Shown in pieces: positions 6,547 to 14,297 of a DNA stretch of 14,682 nucleotides. Source of the stretch: CAYWNA01 sp964459305. GTDB taxonomy: Bacteria > Planctomycetota > Planctomycetia > Pirellulales > Pirellulaceae. Both the position numbers and the translations under genes were made by a program. Numbering within the stretch: the first letter of the stretch is position 1; every line of letters starts with the position of its first letter. The stretch spans positions 1-14,682 of the forward strand of contig CAYWNA010000305.1 of assembly GCA_964459305.1 (NCBI GenBank), given 5' to 3'. Under the pieces are notes generated by a model that did no database searches, had not been told where the DNA came from, and worked only from the letters and a program-made list of their open reading frames with translations.

Positions 6547-8751
6547 GTGAAGAAGTTCTTATTGATTGTCACCTGTCTTTCAGTCACGCTCTTCGGACTT
6601 GCGGCACCATTGCCGGCAAGCGCAGAAGACGACATTCTGATCAACGATTTCGAGGCGGCGGATTACGGCGACTGGAAAGTCGAGGGCGAAGCGTTCGGCG
6701 AGGCCCCGGCCAAAGGTACGCTCGGCGGCCAGATGCATGTCAGTGGTTTTGAGGGCGAGGGGCTGGTCAACACGTTCCTCCGCGGCGACAAGCCGACGGG
6801 CAAGCTCACCTCGCCTGAGTTCACCATCGAGCGGAATTACATCAAGTTCCTGATCGGTGGCGGCGGACACAAAGGCAAGACCTGCATGAATCTGCTGATA
6901 GACGGCGAAGTCGTCCTCAGCGCCACAGGCCCCAACCTTCAACCCGGCGGCAGCGAGTTCCTGAACTGGGAGAACTGGGACGTCAAGCAGTACAAGGGCA
7001 AGAAAGCCGTACTCCAGATCATCGACGAGGCGTCGGGCGGCTGGGGCCACATCAATGTGGATCAAATCTCGCAGAGCAACACGAAAGCCGAAAAGAAGCC
7101 GGCCCCAGCACCAAAGCGACGCGCCGATGCGAATCCTCACCCGGAGAACACTCAAGAGATCGAGATCACAGGCAAGTACATCATCTTCCCCGTCTCGAAC
7201 CAGGGGCAGCGCGGCCGGACGACAATCTACGTCGGCGACCAACTGGTCCACAACCTTGACTGCGATTTCCCGCCAAACAAGGACGCCATCGACTGGTGGA
7301 CCTACCTGGACATGTCGGAATACCTGGGCAAGACAGCCAAGGTCATCGCCCGAGCGGCGCCGGAAATTTGCGAGATGTATGAATCGAGTGATGAAATCCG
7401 TCACCTTCAACCGCTCTACGACGAAGCGTTGCGTCCCCAGTTCCACATGAGCCAGATGCGCGGCTGGAACAACGATCCGAACGGGATGTGCTATTACGAT
7501 GGCCAGTACCACTTCTTCTGGCAGTGCAACCCGGCGGGACGCAACTGGGCGAATATGTATTGGGGGCACGCCACCAGCCCCGATATGGTCCACTGGACCG
7601 AGCAGAAACGGGCTCTGCGTTCCTTCGGCGACGACGTCGAGAACCGTCATCCGAAGATGGCTGTCCGAAACTGCTTCTCGGGCAGCGGCAACGTCGACTT
7701 GAACAACACCGCTGGCTGGCAGAAGGGCGACGAGAAGACGATGGTCCTCGCCTTCACGGACACCGGTTGTGGCGAAGCGCTGGCCTACTCGAACGACCGC
7801 GGCAAAACGTGGACCTATTACGAAGGCAATCCGGTGATCACACACCGGGGCCGCGACCCGAAGCTGATGTGGTACGAACCGGGCCAACACTGGGTTATCG
7901 CCGTCTATGACGAGAATCCGGAACATGGCCGGAACATCGCCATCTACACGAGCAAGGATCTCAAAGAATGGAAACACGAAAGCAACATCCCCGGCTACTT
8001 CGAGTGTGCGGAGGTCTTCGAGCTGCCCGTCGACGGCGACCCGACGAAGACCAAGTGGGTCATCTACGCCGCGGACGCACAATATGTGCTCGGACATTTT
8101 GACGGCAAGAGTTTTACTCCGGAACACGAAGGAAAACACCGCGTTCACTGGGGCAACTATTACGCCTCGCAATGCTTCAGCAATAGTCCAGACGGTCGCG
8201 TTGTCCAGGTCGGTTGGGCACGGATCGACATCCCGGACATGCCGTTCAACCAAACGTTCACTGTGCCGACCAATCTGACGCTGCACACCACGGAAGACGG
8301 CGTCCGGATGTTCGCCACGCCGATCAAGGAACTCGAACAGCTTCGCCGGCCGAATCCGAAGTCGATCGAGAACGAGGAACTGACGGCCGAAGCATCCATC
8401 GTCGAACTCGATGTGGAAGACCAGCTTTTCGATATTCCGATCACTCTGAGGCAGGGAACCGCCGCGAAGGCTGTTCTCCGTTTTGGTGAAAACGTAGCGA
8501 CCTATGATTTCAATGCCCAGAAGTTGGACGAAATGCCGTTGAAAATGAAGGACGGCAAAGTCACCTTCCGTGTTCTCGTCGATCGTCCGATGTACGAGTT
8601 GATCGGTGGCGGCGGTGCCTGCTACAAGACCAGTGGCCGTCGCGACATGGGGCAGCCGATCGGCAGAATCTCGCTGACGGGCGAAGGTGGTTCGCTGACC
8701 GTTGAATCGCTCAACGCTTACGAAATGACGTCGACCTGGAAGAAGAAATGA
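6547..8751 (+). CDS. Exported GH32 family fructan hydrolase (levanase/inulinase type)
   Basis: 734 residues from a GTG with GAAGGAG 6 nt upstream. Signal peptide 1-26 (ends PASA). Residues about 30-178: beta-sandwich, binding-module-like (INDFEAADYGDWKVEG...GHINVDQI). A Lys/Ala/Pro-rich linker follows at 179-200. Residues about 200-272 (EIEITGKYIIFPVSN...YLGKTAKVIA) resemble the small accessory domain often found before GH32 in levanases. The catalytic five-bladed propeller starts near 295: nucleophile Asp310 in WNNDPNG (usually WMNDPNG), transition-state motif RDP at 436-438, acid/base Glu486 in FECAEVF. The C-terminal 130 residues match the usual GH32 beta-sandwich. All three catalytic acids are present, so it should be active on beta-fructosyl linkages; levan versus inulin preference cannot be read here. 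The permease 342 bp downstream on the same strand may take up products. Confidence 0.95.
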   Translation: MKKFLLIVTCLSVTLFGLAAPLPASAEDDILINDFEAADYGDWKVEGEAFGEAPAKGTLGGQMHVSGFEGEGLVNTFLRGDKPTGKLTSPEFTIERNYIKFLIGGGGHKGKTCMNLLIDGEVVLSATGPNLQPGGSEFLNWENWDVKQYKGKKAVLQIIDEASGGWGHINVDQISQSNTKAEKKPAPAPKRRADANPHPENTQEIEITGKYIIFPVSNQGQRGRTTIYVGDQLVHNLDCDFPPNKDAIDWWTYLDMSEYLGKTAKVIARAAPEICEMYESSDEIRHLQPLYDEALRPQFHMSQMRGWNNDPNGMCYYDGQYHFFWQCNPAGRNWANMYWGHATSPDMVHWTEQKRALRSFGDDVENRHPKMAVRNCFSGSGNVDLNNTAGWQKGDEKTMVLAFTDTGCGEALAYSNDRGKTWTYYEGNPVITHRGRDPKLMWYEPGQHWVIAVYDENPEHGRNIAIYTSKDLKEWKHESNIPGYFECAEVFELPVDGDPTKTKWVIYAADAQYVLGHFDGKSFTPEHEGKHRVHWGNYYASQCFSNSPDGRVVQVGWARIDIPDMPFNQTFTVPTNLTLHTTEDGVRMFATPIKELEQLRRPNPKSIENEELTAEASIVELDVEDQLFDIPITLRQGTAAKAVLRFGENVATYDFNAQKLDEMPLKMKDGKVTFRVLVDRPMYELIGGGGACYKTSGRRDMGQPIGRISLTGEGGSLTVESLNAYEMTSTWKKK

Positions 8752-9093
8752 GGTTCAGCGACGTGAGAAGCGTCGGTTGACGCAGTTCTCGCTGTGGGAA
8801 AGTTGCCCGTGTCAACCGCCCGCGCCGAGGTTCTTGGTCAAGGTGGTTTCACGTCACCAACGTGGTCGCCTACCACCGCATTCGACGTGGTAGGCCACTG
8901 GACTTCGTGAGTGGAGTGCCTCAGGGCCAGAGTTGCGGGACGCCGCTGGCTTCTCTCTGTCCCGGCGCTATCCGCTTTTCAGCCGCATCGCACTAATCTA
9001 GAATGATGCCACCGTTTGAGTCGATCCGTGCGACGTGGCGCGGATGCGACGCAAGTCCCCTGTATTCCAGAATAACGCAGCGAGGAGAGTCAC
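8752..9093. other. Intergenic region with two inverted repeats
   Basis: 342 bp between the GH32 and permease genes. CGGTTGAC (8774-8781) and GTCAACCG (8811-8818) could form a stem 22 nt past the GH32 stop. A stronger hairpin lies at 8868-8895. Either could end GH32 transcription, though no T-run follows. No promoter hexamers or small gene are clear. Confidence 0.5.
8862..8898. repeat. Hairpin between GH32 and permease genes
   Basis: GCCTACCAC (8868-8876) and GTGGTAGGC (8887-8895) pair perfectly over 9 bp around a 10-nt loop, and flanking GTG (8862-8864) and CAC (8896-8898) can extend the stem across a bulge. Candidate terminator-like or mobile palindromic element. Confidence 0.6.
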
Positions 9094-10269
9094 GTGGATC
9101 TAGATACCAAGACGTACATCGCATTGAGCGTAGTCATGTTCCTGGAATATGCCATCTGGGGCGCTTGGGCTCCCGTGTTGGCGGCGCGTCTGCTGGGGCC
9201 AATGAAGATGACCGGCAAGCAGACCGGTTGGATCTACGCCACGCTGCCCATCGCATGCATCTTCATGCCATTGCTGGCGGGATGGTTTGCTGACAGTTAC
9301 GTGAACGCCGAGTGGGTGATCATCGGGGCGCACCTGATCGGCGCGATCCTGTTGTTCGTGGCCGCTCGGCAGAACGAATTCAAACCGATGCTGATCACCA
9401 TGCTCTGCTACTCGTTTTGCTATGCGGCAACCCTGCCCCTAGTAAACTCCGTACTATTCGCCGCGACCGCCGATGGTGGCACAAGAGGGAGCGTTTTCCT
9501 GTGGGCGCCGGTTGCCTGGGCACTGGTGGGTTGGTCGTTGACAGGCTGGCGGATGACGCGAAAGGAAGAGGGAGACGGGAGAGACTGCCTGTATTTGGCA
9601 GCAGCGCTTTCCGTACTGATGGTCCTCGGCGGCATCTTTCTGTGGAGCGTCTCCCCCACGCCACCACCAGGCATGGGATTTCCGCTTGATGGCGTCCTGG
9701 CCTTCATCTCCAACTTCAACTTCCTGGTCTTCTTGTTGGTGTCGCTTGTGGTGTTTGGGTTGATGCAGTTCTATTTTCTTGGCAGCGCTCAATTCATGCA
9801 GGACATGGGCATCTCCAGCAAACACGTTCCAGCGTCGATGGCCTTGGCGCAGATCGCTCAAGCGCTCGCCACTTATTACTTGTTCGCGATGTTCCTGGAT
9901 GACGTGGGATACAAAGGTACCCTGGTCTTCGGCGCGGTTTGCTGGGTGCTGCTTTACCAAATTTACGTGACGGGGAAACCGAGCTGGCTGATTGTCGCCG
10001 TTCAGCCGTTCCACGGATTGGCTTACGTCTTCTTTGTGATCGTCGGTCAGACTTTCGTCGGCGAAGCGCCTGCAGCCATCCAGAGCTCGATGCAAGGCCT
10101 GATCTTTGCGGCCACGGCGGGCGTGGGGCTGTTCCTGGGAACGCAGTTCGCGGGCGCGGTGATGGATACGTTCGCCGAGGACGGCAAGTTTCAGTGGTCG
10201 AAAATCTGGTCCGTGCCGGCGGCCATCACATTGGCCGGCGTACTCACGCTGCTCGCCCTGTTCAAATGA
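9094..10269 (+). CDS. MFS permease of the nucleoside:H+ symporter type
   Basis: 391 residues from a GTG start with GAGGAG 6 nt upstream. Very hydrophobic throughout, with roughly 11-12 membrane segments. The N-terminal helix MFLEYAIWGAWAPVLAARLL and the following KQTGWIYATLPIACIFMPLLAGWFAD loop match the NupG-like branch of the major facilitator superfamily, which imports nucleosides in enterobacteria. In sugar-degrading bacteria, relatives sit beside glycoside hydrolases, so a carbohydrate substrate is plausible here from context: it follows the GH32 gene on the same strand, although 342 bp with hairpins separate them. The GDGRD loop near the middle corresponds to the cytoplasmic linker between the two halves. 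Complete; no frame damage. Substrate is inference only. Confidence 0.9.
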   Translation: MDLDTKTYIALSVVMFLEYAIWGAWAPVLAARLLGPMKMTGKQTGWIYATLPIACIFMPLLAGWFADSYVNAEWVIIGAHLIGAILLFVAARQNEFKPMLITMLCYSFCYAATLPLVNSVLFAATADGGTRGSVFLWAPVAWALVGWSLTGWRMTRKEEGDGRDCLYLAAALSVLMVLGGIFLWSVSPTPPPGMGFPLDGVLAFISNFNFLVFLLVSLVVFGLMQFYFLGSAQFMQDMGISSKHVPASMALAQIAQALATYYLFAMFLDDVGYKGTLVFGAVCWVLLYQIYVTGKPSWLIVAVQPFHGLAYVFFVIVGQTFVGEAPAAIQSSMQGLIFAATAGVGLFLGTQFAGAVMDTFAEDGKFQWSKIWSVPAAITLAGVLTLLALFK

Positions 10270-10329
10270 CCTGCCAGTAGAAGGACCTGACCGTGAAGAG
10301 AAGGTGTTGATCTCCTCGCGGTCCCTCGC

Positions 10330-12987
10330 CTATCTGCCGGTCTTTGCCTTGACGTGGGGCAAGAGACGTTCGAACCCGTAGACGATCGGCCCGGCGCCCC
10401 AACTCGTATACAGGTCGTAAAGGTTGCCCTCGTCGTCCATGTTTCCGCCGGGGAGATCTTTGGCCACGTTGTAGTTGCCGACCCATGCACCGTCGTGATG
10501 TGGATCGTCGTCCACAAGCTGCACGCGTGCGAAGAAGTCGGCCAAGCGAAGTCCGGCTTGCAGGAACTTATCGTCGCCGGTTGCCTCGAACGCTTCACAG
10601 AACCCTTGCAGTCCCCAGTTCTGGGCGTAGATCAGATTCACACAGTCGTTCTGATCCATTTTGATTACACCGGACGAATGTTGGTGTGCCGCGAGGAAGC
10701 GTTGCAGCTCGTCCAGCACCCGGCGGTACTCGGCTCTCTTGGTGATCGCATATGCCAAAGCATAGGGAGTTAGCATCGTGATCGACGAGCGAATTTTGTG
10801 GTCGTCTTCGAGCGGATTGCCATGGGTGCAGTGGCAGACGATCGAGCCGTCCGGCTGCATACCTTCCGGAGGCGTCACTCCTTTCACATAGGCCGCCAGC
10901 GCCCGCTCTGCGGATTGCAGATATCTCTCATCGCCAAATTCTTGATAGGCGAACAGCAACCCGGCCACGCCCCAGGATGTCGGATAGCCACACCTGCTAT
11001 CGGGTGCCCGCTCGACATAGTGCGCCCACCGCCCGTTCTCGTACTGCATTCGCACGTAGTAGTCGGCGTTCAGCTTCAGTGCCGCCAGCAGCTTTTCGTC
11101 GTCGCTCCAGGCGGCCAGTTGGGCCAGCCCGTAGAGGATCTTACCCTGGATGTTGTTGGAGCTGCCCCAGGTGATCTTTCTTTCATGTCCGATCAGGCCG
11201 TAGGGCAGAGCCCCGTAGCGGAGGTGTTTGGGGTCGAGCTCCTGGTAGCCGACCACGCGGCCAGCGATGCCCAGGGACATCTCCTCGTGATTCGGGTCGC
11301 GGGTCCTCTGGAAGGCGTGGTAGAAGGTCCTCGCGCAAAGCATCTGCCCGTCGTCTCCCCAGTAGATTCGCGGCTTCTGGCGGTCGATCATCCAGCGTTC
11401 GTACATCCAGTGGCCGTCGTCGCGCTGTTCGGTCAGCGTGGTCATGAACTTCAGGCCCGCCTCAATCGTCTCCAGGTATCGCCGACGGCGATTGCCCGGC
11501 GTGGTTTCGCCGCCGCGGATCTTCAGCTTTCGGGCCGACATCGTGGGCGAGGCGGTGAATTTGCCCATCACCTCTTCCTCGGCAGGGCGTCGCCAGTGGA
11601 TGGTGAAGTTGCCGCGGATCGCGTAGTCGCCCGATGCGTTGAGGTCCGAGGGGCAGTAGAACCAAGCCCCGCAGGGCGTCGCGCCGGCATGAAAGCTAAG
11701 CTGCCGCCAAACGCCCAGGCCGCCCTGTCGGGCCGAGGAATCGCCCATCACGCCGCCGGTTTGGATCACGGCCTGAACCGATCCGCGCGGGGCAAGGAAC
11801 AGAAGCCGGGAGCCTTCCGAGCAGTCGAAGACCTCGAACATGGTCTTGCCGGGCCTGGCGGTCGAGAGCCATGCCACATAGTCAGCCTTGGCGCCAGCGC
11901 CGCAATCGGTAGCACGAAACATGGTTTGCCAGACGTCGTCCGCACCGACGATGTCAAGCGAGTACTCGATTCGCTGCTCCGCAGTCAACTCGAGCGCGTA
12001 GCGGCCCTTTTCCAGCTTTGCCTCCCAGACCGGCTCGCCGGGCGTCAACACCGCGCGGACGGGCTGTTGGTCAACCGATTCCGGTCGCAGAACAAGTTCA
12101 ATATTGCCGGCTTCACTCCCCGCGTGAAAAGTCAGGGGAACTCGGCACGTGCCGCCTTGACCGACCTCGAAGAAGAACGTCTCCTTCGCGCCTGGCGGTA
12201 GGACACGCACCACGCTGTCCATCGCCAGTTCTCCAGGGATGATAACTTTGCCGGGCTTGATACCGGGAACCCCGATCTTGAGCTCCGCGATTCTGCCGCC
12301 CATGAAGGCAGCGAGCTGCCCCTCCTTGTCGGTCGCCGCGCCAAGCCGCAACGGTTCCGGGCAGTGCGAAACGGGCCCGTACGCGGCCGTGGCCTCACTG
12401 CTCTCCTTGCCGTCCAGCACTGCGGTCAAGAACGTTCCCGTGTAGAGAAGACTCAACGTGTGCCACTCGCCCGGCGTCACGGTCAGGTCCTTGCACAATA
12501 CCTGCACGTAGCCAGAGCCATCGGTACGGATCAGGCAATAGGGATGAGCTTCCAGCAGCGCGAGGCCGAAGGAAGCGCTTTTGCGCCCGGCGAGCCACTT
12601 GTAGGCAATGGGCTCCACTGTGGCCAGGGCTCCATCCCACTTCACCCTCGCATCCAGGCGCAGGGCCTCCATGCCCGACAGACTCGCGTGATCAGGGAAC
12701 TCGACCAGGGCACTCTTGCCGTCGAAGTCGAGGCAGACCACATCGGCGTCGGCCGCCCATTTCGCACCCTTGATCGCCCCCGTCAGCTTCCCCGCGAGCG
12801 AATCCACGACGTCGGTGCCCTTGCCCGTATCCAGCCTGAGGTGAGCGATGGACCGAGGTGAAATTGGCCTCGCCGGTAGCAGCTTGCCAAAATGCCGAGC
12901 CTCGCCGCCTTTCTCTGCGAATCCCCCGGCCGCAGCGGCCTGATCAGCGGCGACGGAAAAACAGCAGGCTAGTACAAGAAAGGCCAT
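10330..12987 (-). CDS. Exported LamG-like / alpha-alpha-barrel protein of unknown function
   Basis: 885 residues from ATG 12987, with AAGGGA about 9 nt upstream. The N-terminus MAFLVLACCFSVAADQAAAA is hydrophobic but lacks the usual basic residues. Residues about 45-240 look like a concanavalin/LamG-type sandwich (SLAGKLTGAIKGAKW, PGEWHTLSLLYTGTFLTAVLDG, GGRIAELKIG). Residues about 250-465 are beta-rich, without a recognised family. Residues about 500-885 are repeated helices typical of six-hairpin glycosidase folds: YLETIEAGLKFM, GKILYGLAQLAAW, GVAGLLFAYQEFGDERYL, LTPYALAYAITKRAEY, WGLQGFCEAFEATGD. Acidic candidates include YWGDDGQ (545-546) and the DDEGNLYD region (851-858), but I cannot assign catalytic residues. 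An exported polysaccharide-active enzyme is plausible, but no family name is justified. It converges on the permease (60 bp apart) and diverges from the SGNH gene. Confidence 0.85.
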   Translation of the reverse strand: MAFLVLACCFSVAADQAAAAGGFAEKGGEARHFGKLLPARPISPRSIAHLRLDTGKGTDVVDSLAGKLTGAIKGAKWAADADVVCLDFDGKSALVEFPDHASLSGMEALRLDARVKWDGALATVEPIAYKWLAGRKSASFGLALLEAHPYCLIRTDGSGYVQVLCKDLTVTPGEWHTLSLLYTGTFLTAVLDGKESSEATAAYGPVSHCPEPLRLGAATDKEGQLAAFMGGRIAELKIGVPGIKPGKVIIPGELAMDSVVRVLPPGAKETFFFEVGQGGTCRVPLTFHAGSEAGNIELVLRPESVDQQPVRAVLTPGEPVWEAKLEKGRYALELTAEQRIEYSLDIVGADDVWQTMFRATDCGAGAKADYVAWLSTARPGKTMFEVFDCSEGSRLLFLAPRGSVQAVIQTGGVMGDSSARQGGLGVWRQLSFHAGATPCGAWFYCPSDLNASGDYAIRGNFTIHWRRPAEEEVMGKFTASPTMSARKLKIRGGETTPGNRRRRYLETIEAGLKFMTTLTEQRDDGHWMYERWMIDRQKPRIYWGDDGQMLCARTFYHAFQRTRDPNHEEMSLGIAGRVVGYQELDPKHLRYGALPYGLIGHERKITWGSSNNIQGKILYGLAQLAAWSDDEKLLAALKLNADYYVRMQYENGRWAHYVERAPDSRCGYPTSWGVAGLLFAYQEFGDERYLQSAERALAAYVKGVTPPEGMQPDGSIVCHCTHGNPLEDDHKIRSSITMLTPYALAYAITKRAEYRRVLDELQRFLAAHQHSSGVIKMDQNDCVNLIYAQNWGLQGFCEAFEATGDDKFLQAGLRLADFFARVQLVDDDPHHDGAWVGNYNVAKDLPGGNMDDEGNLYDLYTSWGAGPIVYGFERLLPHVKAKTGR

Positions 12988-13388
12988 CTGCGATATCCCT
13001 TTCCCGCTGCGTGGCAGCGCGTTCCTGATCAGTCCAATCGTGAGCCGCTCGACAGGGGAAGCGGTTTCCTAACGAATGCCAAGTTGGTTCAGTATGACCG
13101 TGAAGAGATCAACGTCAATCGTTTTCTGCGCCAAGTGGATCCAAATTTCTTGTCACTCGTTTGTGCTCCGTCGGTTGGCGAAGCGGAAAGACAATGCCAC
13201 GCATCAAACTCCGGGTGGTGTTGATTGCTGGGGCGGCTATCATGGAGACGGACTGTCCAGGGCGCAGGAACGGGTTTGTACCGCTTGCCGAACGCCACCA
13301 ACCAGCCACTCACGCGGATGATACTCACATGAAACACACTCTATCAATCGAACGCTCCTAACCCCGCCGAAGCCAAGGAAACAAGTTG
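12988..13388. other. Divergent intergenic region, possibly holding gene or repeat remnants
   Basis: 401 bp between the divergent starts of the 885-residue protein and the SGNH hydrolase. A plus-strand frame without a start codon reads YDREEINVNRFLRQVDPN near 13093-13146 and closes at a TGA at 13222-13224; I do not recognise it. An imperfect inverted repeat joins GGTTGGCGAAGCGG (13173-13186) with 13281-13303, which begins CCGCTTGCCG and ends CCACCAACC. CCGCT/AGCGG (13045-13064) is a small stem. Promoters for both flanking genes should lie here but none is clear. Confidence 0.4.
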
Positions 13389-14288
13389 ATGAACCATCGA
13401 ATCTCAACGCTCACCCCGCTACTATTCGCCCTGCCGCTCGTCGTCTCTCCAGCCGCAGCGCAGCAAGGCAAGCCCGCCAACGCCGCTGAAGCCGCCGCAC
13501 AGAAGGCTCGGGAGGTAGCGGAGCTGGATGCCAAATATCAAGCATGGGTCGATACCCTGACGCCCGAGCGACAGGCGTGGGAACGCGTGCTGCAAGCGGA
13601 ACTTGGCAGATTCTATTTGCCAATCCACAAGCGCCAGAAGGTCACCGGGAGATCCAATGCGTGGGACTTCGTCGAGGACGACCCCGCATTGCCGCGAATA
13701 CTGCTGATCGGTGATTCGGTCTCGCGTGCATACACCCAGACCGTGCGCAAGGAACTCGCGGGCAAGGCCAATGTCCATCGTGCTCCAGCCAACTGCGGGC
13801 CGACCTCGACGGGCGTGAAGAAGATCGACGTCTGGCTTGGCGACGGCAACTGGGGCATCATCCATTTCAACTTCGGAATCCACGACCGCAACACGCCGAT
13901 CGCCGACTACACCAAGCGGCTCGAACAACTCATCGGGCGCATGAAACAAACCGGCGCGACGCTCGTCTGGGCGAGTACGACCCCGATTCCTGATTTGCCG
14001 GACAAGAAGTACGCAGCCGCGTCTATTGTCGAACGCAACGCAGCGGCCGCCGAAGTGATGGCAAAGCACGAGATCGCCGTCAACGACCTGTTCACCGCAA
14101 TCACACCGCGCCTGGCGGAATTGCAGAACCCGAACGACGTCCACTTCAACGGACCCGGCAACGAATTCCTCGGCCAGCAGGTGGCCCGGTTTCTCGAATC
14201 GCGACGGCCTCGCCGGTTCGACCTGAACGCCCGTGCCAGCGAGATCGACCGGCTCGATCCGGATTGCACGATGGATCATCCGAAATAG
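13389..14288 (+). CDS. Exported SGNH (GDSL-like) hydrolase
   Basis: 300-residue ORF counted from a TTG at 13386; I prefer the ATG at 13389 (299 residues), which has AAGGAA 8 nt upstream. Signal peptide 1-24 (PLVVSPAAA), then an Ala-rich helical segment to about residue 75. SGNH blocks are visible: GDSVSR with nucleophile Ser110, the NCGPTSTG loop (136-142) at the oxyanion-Gly block, HFNFGIHD with Asn161, and the catalytic pair Asp250/His252 in NDVHFN. The family acts as esterases or lipases; in polysaccharide-degrading neighbourhoods such proteins often remove acetyl or other acyl groups from sugars, which is the inferred role here. The next gene starts 9 bp after the stop on the same strand, so the two are probably one operon and may act on one substrate. 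Confidence 0.93.
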   Translation: MNHRISTLTPLLFALPLVVSPAAAQQGKPANAAEAAAQKAREVAELDAKYQAWVDTLTPERQAWERVLQAELGRFYLPIHKRQKVTGRSNAWDFVEDDPALPRILLIGDSVSRAYTQTVRKELAGKANVHRAPANCGPTSTGVKKIDVWLGDGNWGIIHFNFGIHDRNTPIADYTKRLEQLIGRMKQTGATLVWASTTPIPDLPDKKYAAASIVERNAAAAEVMAKHEIAVNDLFTAITPRLAELQNPNDVHFNGPGNEFLGQQVARFLESRRPRRFDLNARASEIDRLDPDCTMDHPK

Positions 14289-14297
14289 GTTTGACAC

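Noticed and set aside
6258..6752. 164-residue plus-strand open frame across the repeats into GH32
   Set aside because: It translates the palindromic repeats and overlaps the GH32 signal peptide region in another frame.
6580..8286. 568-residue minus-strand open frame opposite GH32
   Set aside because: Long antisense frames are expected in GC-rich codon usage. The opposite strand has all GH32 catalytic motifs, and this one has no recognisable domain.
10798..12201. 467-residue plus-strand open frame opposite the 885-residue protein
   Set aside because: Antisense shadow without a ribosome binding site or domain; the minus frame is longer and shows helical-repeat and sandwich patterns.
10289..13108. 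14-bp direct repeat TGACCGTGAAGAGA at 10289-10302 and 13095-13108, flanking the 885-residue gene
   Set aside because: Tempting as an insertion-site duplication, but one shared 14-mer is not unlikely by chance in a window this size, and no transposase or terminal inverted repeats accompany it.
13161..13361. 66-residue plus-strand open frame in the divergent spacer
   Set aside because: No convincing start, domain or signal; it overlaps the inverted repeat.
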